Shown: piece after piece, positions 7,848 to 15,814 of the stretch
Layout of the letters: every line of letters begins with the position of its first letter
How positions within the stretch are numbered: position 1 is the stretch's first letter
Assembly: GCA_016931625.1 (NCBI GenBank)
Contig: JAFGEK010000095.1
Location: forward strand, 1-42,966
Direction: 5' to 3'
Origin: Deltaproteobacteria bacterium
Lineage (GTDB): Bacteria; Myxococcota; XYA12-FULL-58-9; JAFGEK01
Length of the DNA: 42,966 bases
Position numbers and translations under genes: made by a program
Notes under the pieces: model-generated
What the model was told of the DNA's origin: nothing
The model's database searches: none
Seen by the model: only the letters and a program-made list of their open reading frames with translations

Positions 7848-7863
7848 CTTGTCTAAATACAAG
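7848..7863. mobile_element. Candidate end hairpin of the IS200-like element
   Basis: CTTGT (7848-7852) and ACAAG (7859-7863) form a 5-bp stem with a 6-nt loop, 23 bases upstream of tnpA. IS200/IS605 elements end in small subterminal hairpins rather than inverted repeats, so this is where the left end would be expected. On the other side the 8-bp palindrome GAGTACTC lies just beyond the tnpA stop. Neither end is proven. Confidence 0.3.
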
Positions 7864-7970
7864 GGTATTTTGCCTGCTTGATATTATTTCGCTGAATATA
7901 AAGGGAAAAGCGCAAATATAAGCATAATTTAGCGGGTTTTATAACCGAGCATGCAGGGTCTTTTCTCATA

Positions 7971-7979
7971 TGCTATAAT
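7971..7979 (+). promoter_or_regulatory. Extended -10 promoter of the sensor kinase gene
   Basis: TGC followed by a perfect TATAAT at 7974-7979 forms an extended -10 element. No clear -35 is needed for this class. Transcription would begin near 7986-7987, at or next to the ATG chosen for the kinase, which suggests a leaderless message. Confidence 0.45.
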
Positions 7980-7986
7980 ATTTTCG

Positions 7987-10557
7987 ATGTCTAAAAGATT
8001 TAAAATGCGTACCATAGGATGTCTTACATTTGATTTAGCAGGTCCTTACAATTTCCCATTGTGGAAGGATCTCTCTGAATCAGCAATCAAAAATGGTGTT
8101 CAGTTAATTACATTCTGTGGTGGCCTGCTTAACGATCCTAGCGATTTGCACCGTCACTGGAATAGAATATTTGACCTTGCATCTGATCAAGTAATTGATG
8201 GGTTAATAGTACTCTCATCATCGATATCACATAGCTGCGGTGTTGCAGGACTTGCCGAGTTTTTAAATCGTTATAAAAATATACCAGTAGTAAGTATAGG
8301 TGTTGAGATCGAGGGATTCACCTCTATTTTGGTTGATAATGAAGGTAGCATGAAGACGCTTGTGCAGCATATGCTAAATGTGCACAAGGTTAAAAAGCCT
8401 CTATTCTTGTCTGGACCAAGCAATAACCAAGAAGCAAAGGTGCGTCTTGAATTATTTAAAATGTCTATGAATGAACATGGGCATACAATTGACCCTGCGC
8501 TAATTAAAAATGCTGATTTTCGTTATGATATTGCAATGGATGTAATGCGTGAATTCTTGTCAAATAAAGTCGCTTTTGATTCAATAATTGCTGCAAATGA
8601 TGATATGGCACTTGGCGCTTTAGAAATATTATTAAAAGCCGGAATTAAAGTACCGCAGAAAATACCAATTTGTGGTTTTGATGATAGCGATTCAGCTCCT
8701 TGTAGTGCGGTTCCGCTTACGACAATGCGACAACCGATTAGTGCTATTGCTGAAAAAGCAATCGACATTGTTATCAACCTTCTTGATGGAATAAAAATGG
8801 AGTTGGTGCATCGCTATCCATCAGAAATTGTGGTGCGTAAATCATGTGGATGCTTAGCTAAAGAATACATATCATTATATGATCAGCAAGTAATTGATGT
8901 GCAGAAATTAACCACTTTTCCTAATGAAAACATATTCAATATAAACTCGATAAAAACCACACTTAGTGGAATATGCGATAGTATTATTTGCAGTGATCAG
9001 AAAGATGAATTATGGGCTAAATTTAAAGCTGGAGTTGAGACTGGTGAATTTGATGAGACACTTCTTGCATTTAGTAACATCGTTCAGCAATCAATAGGTA
9101 ATAAAACTGAAAACCTTACCGCTTGGCACAACATACTCACTTTGTGGCAAGCATTATCTCGTAACACCTTTGGCCAAGATGTATCGCGATGGCCGGTAAT
9201 TGAAGATTTTTTCCTGCGTGCGCGATTCCTTATCATTGATGCAGGCAACATAATGCAAGCAAGCCAAAGGATGAACATTAAACGACGAGACTTACGATTT
9301 TTTCTGTTCAGTGCTTCATCTTCTTTGATTGTTGATTTTTACCACTCTCTTGAAAGTATTGCCAATGAGCTACCGAAATTTGGAATCGTTGGTACTTATG
9401 TCTGCCGTTTTGATGAAGAAAATTATTTAAAAAATCGTCTTATCATGAATTATACGCCTGATGGCTCGCGCTATTGGAATCGTGAGGGAATAATATTTGA
9501 TAGCAAAAACCTTCTGCCTGATTCGATTGTGATTGATGAAAAATATAACATCGTAATTGAACCACTTCTTAATTACGAAGACATTATTGGTTACATAATT
9601 TACCAATTTGAAGAACCAATTGAGATAATGGAAAACATTCATCAGCAGGTTAAAAATACTTTAATTAGCAATCAACTTATTCATGAGGTGCTTAAAGATA
9701 AGCAATTAAAAGTTTTATTGCATGATCTTGAACAAAAACAACATGAGCTAGAAAAAGCTTATAGCTCCCTCGAAGAAAACCAAGAGAAGATGCTGATTAT
9801 TGAAAAGATGGCATCGTTAGGGAGAATGACTGCAGGGATAGCCCATGAAATGAGTACACCGATTGCTGCAATACGTATCGCTCTTTCTGGCATCAAACGG
9901 CTTATTGCTGAATATGATGCATCGATTAGAGATCCGGAAATTACCCAAATTGACCATCTTGGAATTGTTAATGATATGCGTCATACCATAGATCTTGCCG
10001 AGAGTGCTGCCGATAAAGCTGCCGCGTTTGTGCATGGTATGCGGTCGCAGACACGTGATCTTGAACCAAAAGACCGTTTTAGATTTAATGCGGTTTCGGT
10101 CATTCGTGAATCATTATTACTTCTCGGGCATACCCTTAAGTATGGCAATTGTGAGATGGTTTTTACTCCACAGACAGAATATGTCGAACTTTTTGGTGTT
10201 CCAGGGCGGCTTTCTCAAATTATTACTAATCTAGTTAACAATGCTGTTGACGCTTGTACGAGCGCTGGCCGCAAAGAAATAATCATTAAATTGAAGAAAA
10301 AAAATAATGAAGTTGAACTTTCCGTAAGCGATAATGGATGCGGAATAAGTCACGAAAATATAACTAAAATATTTGATCCTATGTTTACAACTAAGCCTTT
10401 TGGTGTGGGTACAGGTTTGGGGCTCACTCTAGTGCATAACATAGTTACTGGCGATTTCGGTGGCAAAATTGATGTTGATAGTACACCAGGGAATGGCACG
10501 ACTTTCACTATCACATTCACCGAATCAAAGGAGGCTGTGCGTGGCAAGGAAGTATAA
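7987..10557 (+). CDS. Soluble histidine kinase with LacI-type ligand-binding sensor domain
   Basis: Residues about 7-300 form a LacI/GalR-type periplasmic-binding-like domain without any helix-turn-helix: the MRTIGCLTFDL opening, DGLIVLSS, IPVVSIG, AANDDMALGALEIL and ICGFDDSD, followed by TTMRQP. A region of unknown fold follows (about 300-570), then a coiled coil (about 575-615). The histidine kinase has its H-box at His620 (GIAHEMSTP), N-box at Asn748 (NLVNNAVDA) and GTGLGL. No signal peptide or membrane helix is visible, so it should sense a cytoplasmic ligand. The open frame extends back to 7951, but no ribosome site supports that start. An extended -10 supports 7987; 8005 is an alternative. 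The stop overlaps the response regulator start by 17 bases. Confidence 0.85.
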   Translation: MSKRFKMRTIGCLTFDLAGPYNFPLWKDLSESAIKNGVQLITFCGGLLNDPSDLHRHWNRIFDLASDQVIDGLIVLSSSISHSCGVAGLAEFLNRYKNIPVVSIGVEIEGFTSILVDNEGSMKTLVQHMLNVHKVKKPLFLSGPSNNQEAKVRLELFKMSMNEHGHTIDPALIKNADFRYDIAMDVMREFLSNKVAFDSIIAANDDMALGALEILLKAGIKVPQKIPICGFDDSDSAPCSAVPLTTMRQPISAIAEKAIDIVINLLDGIKMELVHRYPSEIVVRKSCGCLAKEYISLYDQQVIDVQKLTTFPNENIFNINSIKTTLSGICDSIICSDQKDELWAKFKAGVETGEFDETLLAFSNIVQQSIGNKTENLTAWHNILTLWQALSRNTFGQDVSRWPVIEDFFLRARFLIIDAGNIMQASQRMNIKRRDLRFFLFSASSSLIVDFYHSLESIANELPKFGIVGTYVCRFDEENYLKNRLIMNYTPDGSRYWNREGIIFDSKNLLPDSIVIDEKYNIVIEPLLNYEDIIGYIIYQFEEPIEIMENIHQQVKNTLISNQLIHEVLKDKQLKVLLHDLEQKQHELEKAYSSLEENQEKMLIIEKMASLGRMTAGIAHEMSTPIAAIRIALSGIKRLIAEYDASIRDPEITQIDHLGIVNDMRHTIDLAESAADKAAAFVHGMRSQTRDLEPKDRFRFNAVSVIRESLLLLGHTLKYGNCEMVFTPQTEYVELFGVPGRLSQIITNLVNNAVDACTSAGRKEIIIKLKKKNNEVELSVSDNGCGISHENITKIFDPMFTTKPFGVGTGLGLTLVHNIVTGDFGGKIDVDSTPGNGTTFTITFTESKEAVRGKEV
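10527..10534 (+). promoter_or_regulatory. Ribosome binding site fixing the response regulator start
   Basis: AAAGGAGG at 10527-10534, inside the kinase coding region, is followed six bases later by GTG 10541. This strong site decides the start of the response regulator against the longer frame from 10460. Confidence 0.8.
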
Positions 10558-11458
10558 GCAGATTGGCGAATCCATAGCGTCCATTCTCTTAATTGATGAT
10601 AATCTTGAATATCTCGAAGCCACGCGAATGCTTTTGCAACGTGAGGGTTATTCAATTACCACTGTGGCCTCATGTCTTAGTGCCCTTGATATTGTAACAA
10701 AAAATTATTTCGATCTTATACTTGTTGATTATTATATGCCCAATTTTACTGGGGAGGAGTTTATCAAAGAATTGCGGACTTTTAATAAGACCGTTCAAGT
10801 AATTCTCCAAACGGGATATGCAAGCGAGAATCCTCCACGTGAGCTACTTCGTAAATTAGACATTCAAGGTTTTTTCGATAAAAGCGAGGGGCCGAGCAAA
10901 CTTCTGTTTTATATTGATATTGGAATCAAAGCGGCACGTACAATTCAACTGGCCCAAAAGAGTAAGGAAGGACTAAGTTATATTCTTAATAATGCCCCAG
11001 ACCTTTATCGATTGCAATCTTTTGACGAATTAATGCAGAGTATTTTAACCCATTTAATAAACCTATTAAAAATGAGCAACACCTTATCAATAATATTTAT
11101 GAACAATCAGCTTTCTGAAATAAAAGATAGCAATTATAAAAAAATAGACGCCTTCATCGCGATTGCTGATGAGCAATATGGGTATACTGTAAAAATAGGA
11201 GCAGGACGTTTTTCTCAAAAAGGTCCTGTTTCATTATATTTTAAACACGATGAAATGGATCTTGTAAACGAGGCTTTTATATCGGGCAATGTCTTATTGT
11301 CATCTAACCTATGCACTTTTATACCACTTAAAACAAAAGATAGCAGAGTTGGATTTGTCTATCTTGAGCATGAAATTTCAAATGAAGAAGATAAAGATCT
11401 GCTTAAGCTATTTGCAAATCAGGTAGCGATAGCGATTAATAACGCCAAAATAAGCTAA
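10541..11458 (+). CDS. Response regulator with receiver and GAF/DUF3369-like domain
   Basis: The 305-residue protein starts at GTG 10541. Residues about 14-130 form a receiver domain with the acidic pair Asp19-Asp20, phosphorylation site Asp63 (LILVDYYMP), Thr91 and Lys114. The rest (about 145-305) has an ALYRLQSFDEL-like helical lead and ends in VGFVYLEHE and LLKLFANQVAIAINNAKIS, the typical end of a GAF domain. The arrangement is like regulators with DUF3369. There is no DNA-binding, HD, GGDEF or other known output domain, so the signal probably passes by protein contact or by a ligand of the GAF part. The overlap with the kinase marks the two as a dedicated pair. Confidence 0.85.
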   Translation: MARKYKQIGESIASILLIDDNLEYLEATRMLLQREGYSITTVASCLSALDIVTKNYFDLILVDYYMPNFTGEEFIKELRTFNKTVQVILQTGYASENPPRELLRKLDIQGFFDKSEGPSKLLFYIDIGIKAARTIQLAQKSKEGLSYILNNAPDLYRLQSFDELMQSILTHLINLLKMSNTLSIIFMNNQLSEIKDSNYKKIDAFIAIADEQYGYTVKIGAGRFSQKGPVSLYFKHDEMDLVNEAFISGNVLLSSNLCTFIPLKTKDSRVGFVYLEHEISNEEDKDLLKLFANQVAIAINNAKIS

Positions 11459-11503
11459 GCAATGTTGAAGCAGTAATGGTTTTTGCAAAAAACCTATGGT
11501 AAT

Positions 11504-12961
11504 TTAATAAATATATTCTAACTCTTCTATAAAAAGTTTATCGCCAACGCTTACTTGGTTGTCTTTATGTAAATCAGATAGCAGCGAAAAGAAAACATTG
11601 CTACTAATTTTGCTGTGTTGATATAGCCATTGGGCTGTTAAAGCGATTGTAGATGCTTGTTGTTTATAGTGTAAAACATTTTTATAATTTTGCACGTAAT
11701 CAATAATGTCAATCCCAGCGTAGCTGTTAATCTCATAATAAGCTAAATAAGAGGTCAGAAAATAATTTATAGTCGGATTGGTTATTACTAATACTTGCTC
11801 TAAGTTTTGACGTGCAGCTTCTTTTCCTTCAGTTACAGATTGCTCAAGACGTATGACCGCATCAGTATAGAAATATAGGTCAAATAAATTATTAGTAGTA
11901 ATTTTGTTGTTTGCAATTGTCATAAAACGGGAACGCCAAGCATCAACATCAGTTGGACATTCTTTACCATATGGTGTCGTTTCGACGTCGGCACGGCACT
12001 CAATCCAGGCAAAAGCATTCTTGCAAGGTTTTATAGCGATATCAAATTCATCAATTGATAAATATTTGGAGTGCGCCAAAGCGATATCGCAAGCTTGTGC
12101 TAATAGTGACAGTAAGTTTTCGAATGAGGTGTCTATTAATACTGTCGAAATCCCAGCATTAAGATAAATCAGATTGTTCGTTAACGCTGAATCATTTGTT
12201 GTACTTTCAGCTACGGAGATTAAAGAAGATAATTGAGGTATGTCTCTGGCGTTGAGAAGAGATTCTGACGCAGTACCAACAAAGAACACATTAATACCTT
12301 CACTTGTAATTATATCTAGTGAGTTAGCCGAACGGTGCAATAAACCAACGATTTTTCCGTTATCATCAAGTACTGGTGATCCACTATCGCCAGGTAATGC
12401 ATAACCAGTGCTATAAAACCAATCACCATAAATATTGTATACAAAACCATCACTCCATTTTTTTAATCTGCCTTTAGGATGGCCCACAACAGTAACGTGA
12501 GTACCAAGGAGTGATGCTAAATTGCGTGAGTTAATATCTAAATAATTTGAGGTTTTAAGCTTTGGTCCAGTTGGGTTTTCGAAAATTTGCACTATTGCCA
12601 TATCGAGGATAGCGTCCACCGATACAGGTACAGCATAGGCGAATATTGGTTGCTGAAATGGCATATCTATTTGATAATTGAAACTTAATTTTACCCAACA
12701 ACCCTCAATGGCGCACACTGAACCACCCAACACGTGGTCATTAGTTAGCAATAAGCCAGAGTCAGAGATGAATGAGCCAGTTCCATAGTTTATTTTTGTT
12801 TCTATACGAACCACTGCTTTAGCGGCGTTTTGAATTTTTACAGGGGCTTCACTAAGATCGAAAAAAGTTGGTAGGTTAAGATCTGTTGTATTCTTGGTAT
12901 CCCCACAACTTGAAATAGCAAGCAAGAACGATAACAACCTCAATTTTCTAGATATCATCAT
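11504..12961 (-). CDS. Trypsin-like serine protease lipoprotein
   Basis: This protein of 485 residues has a lipoprotein signal: a basic start, a hydrophobic core and the lipobox ISSC with Cys19. The mature part begins with a chymotrypsin-fold protease domain (about 40-245) carrying the full catalytic triad: His76 in LTNDHV, Asp120 in LDMAIV and Ser193 in GDSGSPV. The remaining 240 residues are helical, contain several cysteines (for example DIALAHSK, CKNAFAWIEC) and match nothing I know. I start it at ATG 12961, with GAGGAG 11 bases before it; the frame extends to 12997 but without a better site. A good promoter lies upstream. It is probably exposed in the periplasm or on the surface; its substrate is unknown. 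Confidence 0.82.
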   Translation of the reverse strand: MMISRKLRLLSFLLAISSCGDTKNTTDLNLPTFFDLSEAPVKIQNAAKAVVRIETKINYGTGSFISDSGLLLTNDHVLGGSVCAIEGCWVKLSFNYQIDMPFQQPIFAYAVPVSVDAILDMAIVQIFENPTGPKLKTSNYLDINSRNLASLLGTHVTVVGHPKGRLKKWSDGFVYNIYGDWFYSTGYALPGDSGSPVLDDNGKIVGLLHRSANSLDIITSEGINVFFVGTASESLLNARDIPQLSSLISVAESTTNDSALTNNLIYLNAGISTVLIDTSFENLLSLLAQACDIALAHSKYLSIDEFDIAIKPCKNAFAWIECRADVETTPYGKECPTDVDAWRSRFMTIANNKITTNNLFDLYFYTDAVIRLEQSVTEGKEAARQNLEQVLVITNPTINYFLTSYLAYYEINSYAGIDIIDYVQNYKNVLHYKQQASTIALTAQWLYQHSKISSNVFFSLLSDLHKDNQVSVGDKLFIEELEYIY

Positions 12962-12998
12962 GGTATTGTTAACTCCTCGGTGAGATAATAGGTGCATT

Positions 12999-13027
12999 AT
13001 TATAATAGAGTTTTTAAAGGATGTTAA
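12999..13027 (-). promoter_or_regulatory. Sigma-70-type promoter of the protease gene
   Basis: On the minus strand TTAACA at 13027-13022 and a perfect TATAAT at 13004-12999 are 17 bases apart. Transcription would start near 12992, giving a leader of about 30 bases before ATG 12961. Confidence 0.6.
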
Positions 13028-13049
13028 AGTAAACTTAGAAAAGCAAAAT

Positions 13050-13067
13050 AAAGCCTAGTGGCTTTTT
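13050..13067 (+). terminator. Small hairpin with U-run in the divergent intergenic region
   Basis: AAAGCC (13050-13055) and GGCTTT (13060-13065) form a 6-bp stem around TAGT, and the T-run continues to 13067. It lies upstream of both divergent genes, so it might attenuate the transcript of the lipoprotein gene or end a small RNA. The stem is short. Confidence 0.3.
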
Positions 13068-13180
13068 ATGCCGATTACAAAAGTCAAATCATGTTTTGGC
13101 GGTATCAGTTATCATCATAAATAATTTTATTGAAATAGCGGATACGAGAGGTTATTGGTAGTTGCTAGGAGGTTTTTGCT

Positions 13181-13648
13181 TTGCGTACGCTCATTATACT
13201 AGGTTTAGTTGCATTGTCCGGTTGCGCTAGTGCTGGTTCAAAGTCTAAGCATTTTACAAACTCCAATGAAACGATGGTCACTCGCGATAGCTTTTGTCAA
13301 TCGTTATTCACTGCATTTAAGGCATGTGCTGGCAATCCAGATTTGGTTCGTGGCGTAATCGAAGGCGCGTTGATTTCTGAAGAAGTTGGTAAAACCTACG
13401 ACCAACTTTCAGACCAGGAGCTTGCCGAGCTTCATACAAAGGCTCAAAACGAAGTCAATAAACTTAAGCAGAACTTCTTAGATCCAGAGTTTGTGCCTAA
13501 CTGTCAGCAAAGCATGAGTGCTGGTAAAATCGATCAGCAAAGGTACGATTTCGTTGCTCCGAAAATACATGGTAGTTGCAATGAGTTAGGTGCTGGGGTT
13601 TTCTTGTTCGTTCATGGGATTGTCGGCGAATTCGTGTTTTCTGGTTGA
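13181..13648 (+). CDS. Small putative lipoprotein of unknown function
   Basis: The 155 residues begin with a lipoprotein signal (MRTLIILGLVALSGCAS), with the lipid-modified cysteine at about residue 15 in LSGC. The mature part has four further cysteines (FCQSLF, KACAG, PNCQQS, GSCNEL) that could form two disulfides, and is mostly helical. I do not recognise a family. The start is TTG 13181, supported by a strong TAGGAGG at 13166-13172, eight bases upstream. It is divergent from the protease lipoprotein gene, which suggests but does not prove a shared role at the cell envelope. Confidence 0.65.
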   Translation: MRTLIILGLVALSGCASAGSKSKHFTNSNETMVTRDSFCQSLFTAFKACAGNPDLVRGVIEGALISEEVGKTYDQLSDQELAELHTKAQNEVNKLKQNFLDPEFVPNCQQSMSAGKIDQQRYDFVAPKIHGSCNELGAGVFLFVHGIVGEFVFSG

Positions 13649-13659
13649 ATTACGTTGAT

Positions 13660-13794
13660 CAGAAGAGGACATTTCTAAATGGGGGAAACCGGACATTTCT
13701 ATATCGGTTCTATATATAAAGTTTACATAATGTATATTATCAGACAAACATATATATCGATTTGAGACTGTTGTTTAGGCTCTTCTGTTTTTTT
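13660..13794 (+). repeat. Palindrome-bounded intergenic element with tandem GGACATTTCTA motif
   Basis: CAGAAGAG (13660-13667) is the exact reverse complement of CTCTTCTG (13780-13787), and seven T follow (13788-13794), so the whole could end the lipoprotein transcript. Inside, GGACATTTCTA occurs twice, at 13667-13677 and 13691-13701, 24 bases apart. This doubled motif resembles sequences I recall at the ends of integrase-core transposons, so it may be an insertion-sequence footprint. I cannot confirm this without a search. Confidence 0.4.
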
Positions 13795-13824
13795 ATTTAG
13801 AAATTTTTGTCTTAGCAAAAAAAA

Positions 13825-14505
13825 TTAAGCCGCTTTATAGCTAACTAATTCTGCAAAAATTTTGCGCACATTAATATGTTTATATCTTTCACTACGGTTA
13901 GCTAAAAATTCAACTTGATGAACAAAAGCGATTTTATCATTTTCTGTAGATTTTGTTTTTCGAAATTTTTTTGCTGCTGCCAAAATTTCTTTACGTGCTT
14001 CGCGAGGTTCACAAAAATAACAATCGCTAAATAAAAACAAATCATCAAAAGGAATTATTCGAGCTTCTAAGATATCACCAATTTCAAGTCCGGCTGGTTT
14101 ACGACGTTCAAATATAAGAAGTTTTTTACCAGTTAATAAATTTTTTACTTTAATTTTCTCATGTTTAAACGAGATTATTTCGAAAATTGAAAGTTCGGTT
14201 CTTGTAAGACTTGCATAACTATTACAATTATTCTCGTCCATACTTTTGCCATATTGCATTATGAAAAGCTCAGCTGGAGTTAATTCTGGGCGAAAAGATA
14301 TTTTTCGATCAAGAATGTACCATTCAAGAAATATTGCAATTCTTCTTTCGAAACTAGCATCTGTTTCAAATAAATCGCCAGTTCGTTTGATATATTCTTT
14401 TTTAGCAAGCTGTAATTCAGCAGTAAGCTCTCCTTCGGCAGCAAAACGGGCTACTTCCTCGTAGTAATGTTGATACATTAACGAGACGTCCTTTTTTCTA
14501 ATCAC
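13825..14505 (-). CDS. Unknown protein, last gene of the pyr operon
   Basis: I do not recognise this 226-residue protein. It is charged, with an Arg/Lys-rich start, a helical N-terminal half (YYEEVARFAAEGELTAELQLAKKEY) and a middle that reads as beta strands (KIKVKNLLTGKKLLIFERR, then GDILEARIIPFDDLFLFS), which could be a small barrel. No signal peptide or membrane helix is seen. The frame opens with GTG 14505, which overlaps the pyrC stop by eight bases. ATG 14478 is an alternative start, with AAGGA about ten bases before it. The overlap places it in the pyrR-pyrB-pyrC transcript, but a role in pyrimidine synthesis is only a guess from position. Confidence 0.6.
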   Translation of the reverse strand: MIRKKDVSLMYQHYYEEVARFAAEGELTAELQLAKKEYIKRTGDLFETDASFERRIAIFLEWYILDRKISFRPELTPAELFIMQYGKSMDENNCNSYASLTRTELSIFEIISFKHEKIKVKNLLTGKKLLIFERRKPAGLEIGDILEARIIPFDDLFLFSDCYFCEPREARKEILAAAKKFRKTKSTENDKIAFVHQVEFLANRSERYKHINVRKIFAELVSYKAA

Positions 14506-15814
14506 CTTTTCTCTTGAACCTTATACGCCCTTGCAACATGGTAACCTCTATTCTTCCTTGAAGACAATGGCCTATAAAGGGAGAGTTTTTGCTTTTAGAT
14601 AATATGTCGTTAATTGATAAATTCCAACTAACATCCGGATCAATAATAGTAATATCAGCCGTACTCCCCTGAGTTAGTCTACCATAAGGAATACCTAAAA
14701 CTCTTGCTGGACCAAAAGTTAATAATTCAAATATTTTTAAAAGCGGTAAGCTACCATTACGCCATAAATTCAACGATAGTGGCAAAGCAGTTTGTAGACC
14801 AATTACTCCAAATGCTGCATCTGCAAATGTTGTATCTTTTTCAATAATTGAGTGTGGTGCATGATCTGTTGCAATTACATCAATAGTGCCATCCGCCATC
14901 CCTGCAATTAAAGCCAAACGGTCTTTTTCACTACGCAAAGGAGGATTCATTTTGGCGTTGGTTTTATAATTAATAACAGATTCTTCATTTAATGTAAAAT
15001 GATGCGGGGTTGCTTCAGCAGTAATTTTTACCCCTCGTTTTTTCGCTAAACGAACCATTTCTACAGATTTCTCAGTAGATACATGACAAATATGCAATCG
15101 CCCGCCTGTATATTCCGCTAACATAATATCTCTATTAATAGCAATTTCTTCAGCAATAGCCGGAATGCCACGAAGACCAAGGCGGGTAGCAGTTGGACCT
15201 TCATTCATATGCCCATCTTTTGACAAATTATGTTCTTCTGCATGCGAAAGCACCGGCATGTCAAAATCTTGCGAGTATTCAAGTGCATGGCGCATCAAGC
15301 GAGCATTTCCTACACTCTTACCATCATCACTTAGCGCTACGGCACCAGCCCGTTTTAGTTCACCAACCGGAGCCATAATCTCGCCATTGAGGCCGATACT
15401 AATTGCACCAACAGGTAAAACGCGTACTAAACCAACTTCCGAACCCCGACGAGCAACATAAGAAACAACTTCAGCGTTATCAGCTACCGGGTGAGTGTTC
15501 GGCATTGCAGCGATAGTAGTAAAACCACCAGCTGCCGCCGCCAGTGAGCCAGTAGCAATATCTTCTTTATATTCTTCTCCGGGTTCGCGAAGATGTACAT
15601 GCATATCTATAAGGCCAGGAACCACCCATTTATTGCTGGCATCAATTTCACGTATATAATTTTCACCACCTAGATTTTGTTGGACACTACCAATAGCTGC
15701 AATAACACCATTTTCTATGCGAATATCGCAAACTGCATCAGTATTTGAAGCAGGATCAAGTACTCTTCCACCCCTGATTATAACAAATTCATCAGCGCAA
15801 TCGTTGTCATTCAT
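14498..15814 (-). CDS. pyrC: Dihydroorotase
   Basis: The enzyme closes carbamoyl-aspartate to dihydroorotate, the third step of UMP synthesis. The 438 residues match the long class I dihydroorotases. They carry the metal-binding His72 and His74 (DMHVHLREPG), the AAMPNT stretch, the SDDGKSV segment whose Asp replaces the carboxylated lysine of other types, then SHAEEH, HICHVST and the catalytic Asp in TDHAPH. It is therefore expected to be active rather than one of the pseudo-dihydroorotases that lack these residues. The start overlaps the pyrB end by eight bases, giving coupled translation of consecutive pathway enzymes. Confidence 0.95.
   Translation of the reverse strand: MNDNDCADEFVIIRGGRVLDPASNTDAVCDIRIENGVIAAIGSVQQNLGGENYIREIDASNKWVVPGLIDMHVHLREPGEEYKEDIATGSLAAAAGGFTTIAAMPNTHPVADNAEVVSYVARRGSEVGLVRVLPVGAISIGLNGEIMAPVGELKRAGAVALSDDGKSVGNARLMRHALEYSQDFDMPVLSHAEEHNLSKDGHMNEGPTATRLGLRGIPAIAEEIAINRDIMLAEYTGGRLHICHVSTEKSVEMVRLAKKRGVKITAEATPHHFTLNEESVINYKTNAKMNPPLRSEKDRLALIAGMADGTIDVIATDHAPHSIIEKDTTFADAAFGVIGLQTALPLSLNLWRNGSLPLLKIFELLTFGPARVLGIPYGRLTQGSTADITIIDPDVSWNLSINDILSKSKNSPFIGHCLQGRIEVTMLQGRIRFKRKGD

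Noticed and set aside
10460-10540. Longer N-terminus for the response regulator from ATG 10460
   Set aside because: It lies within the kinase HATPase region, and the AAAGGAGG site points to GTG 10541.
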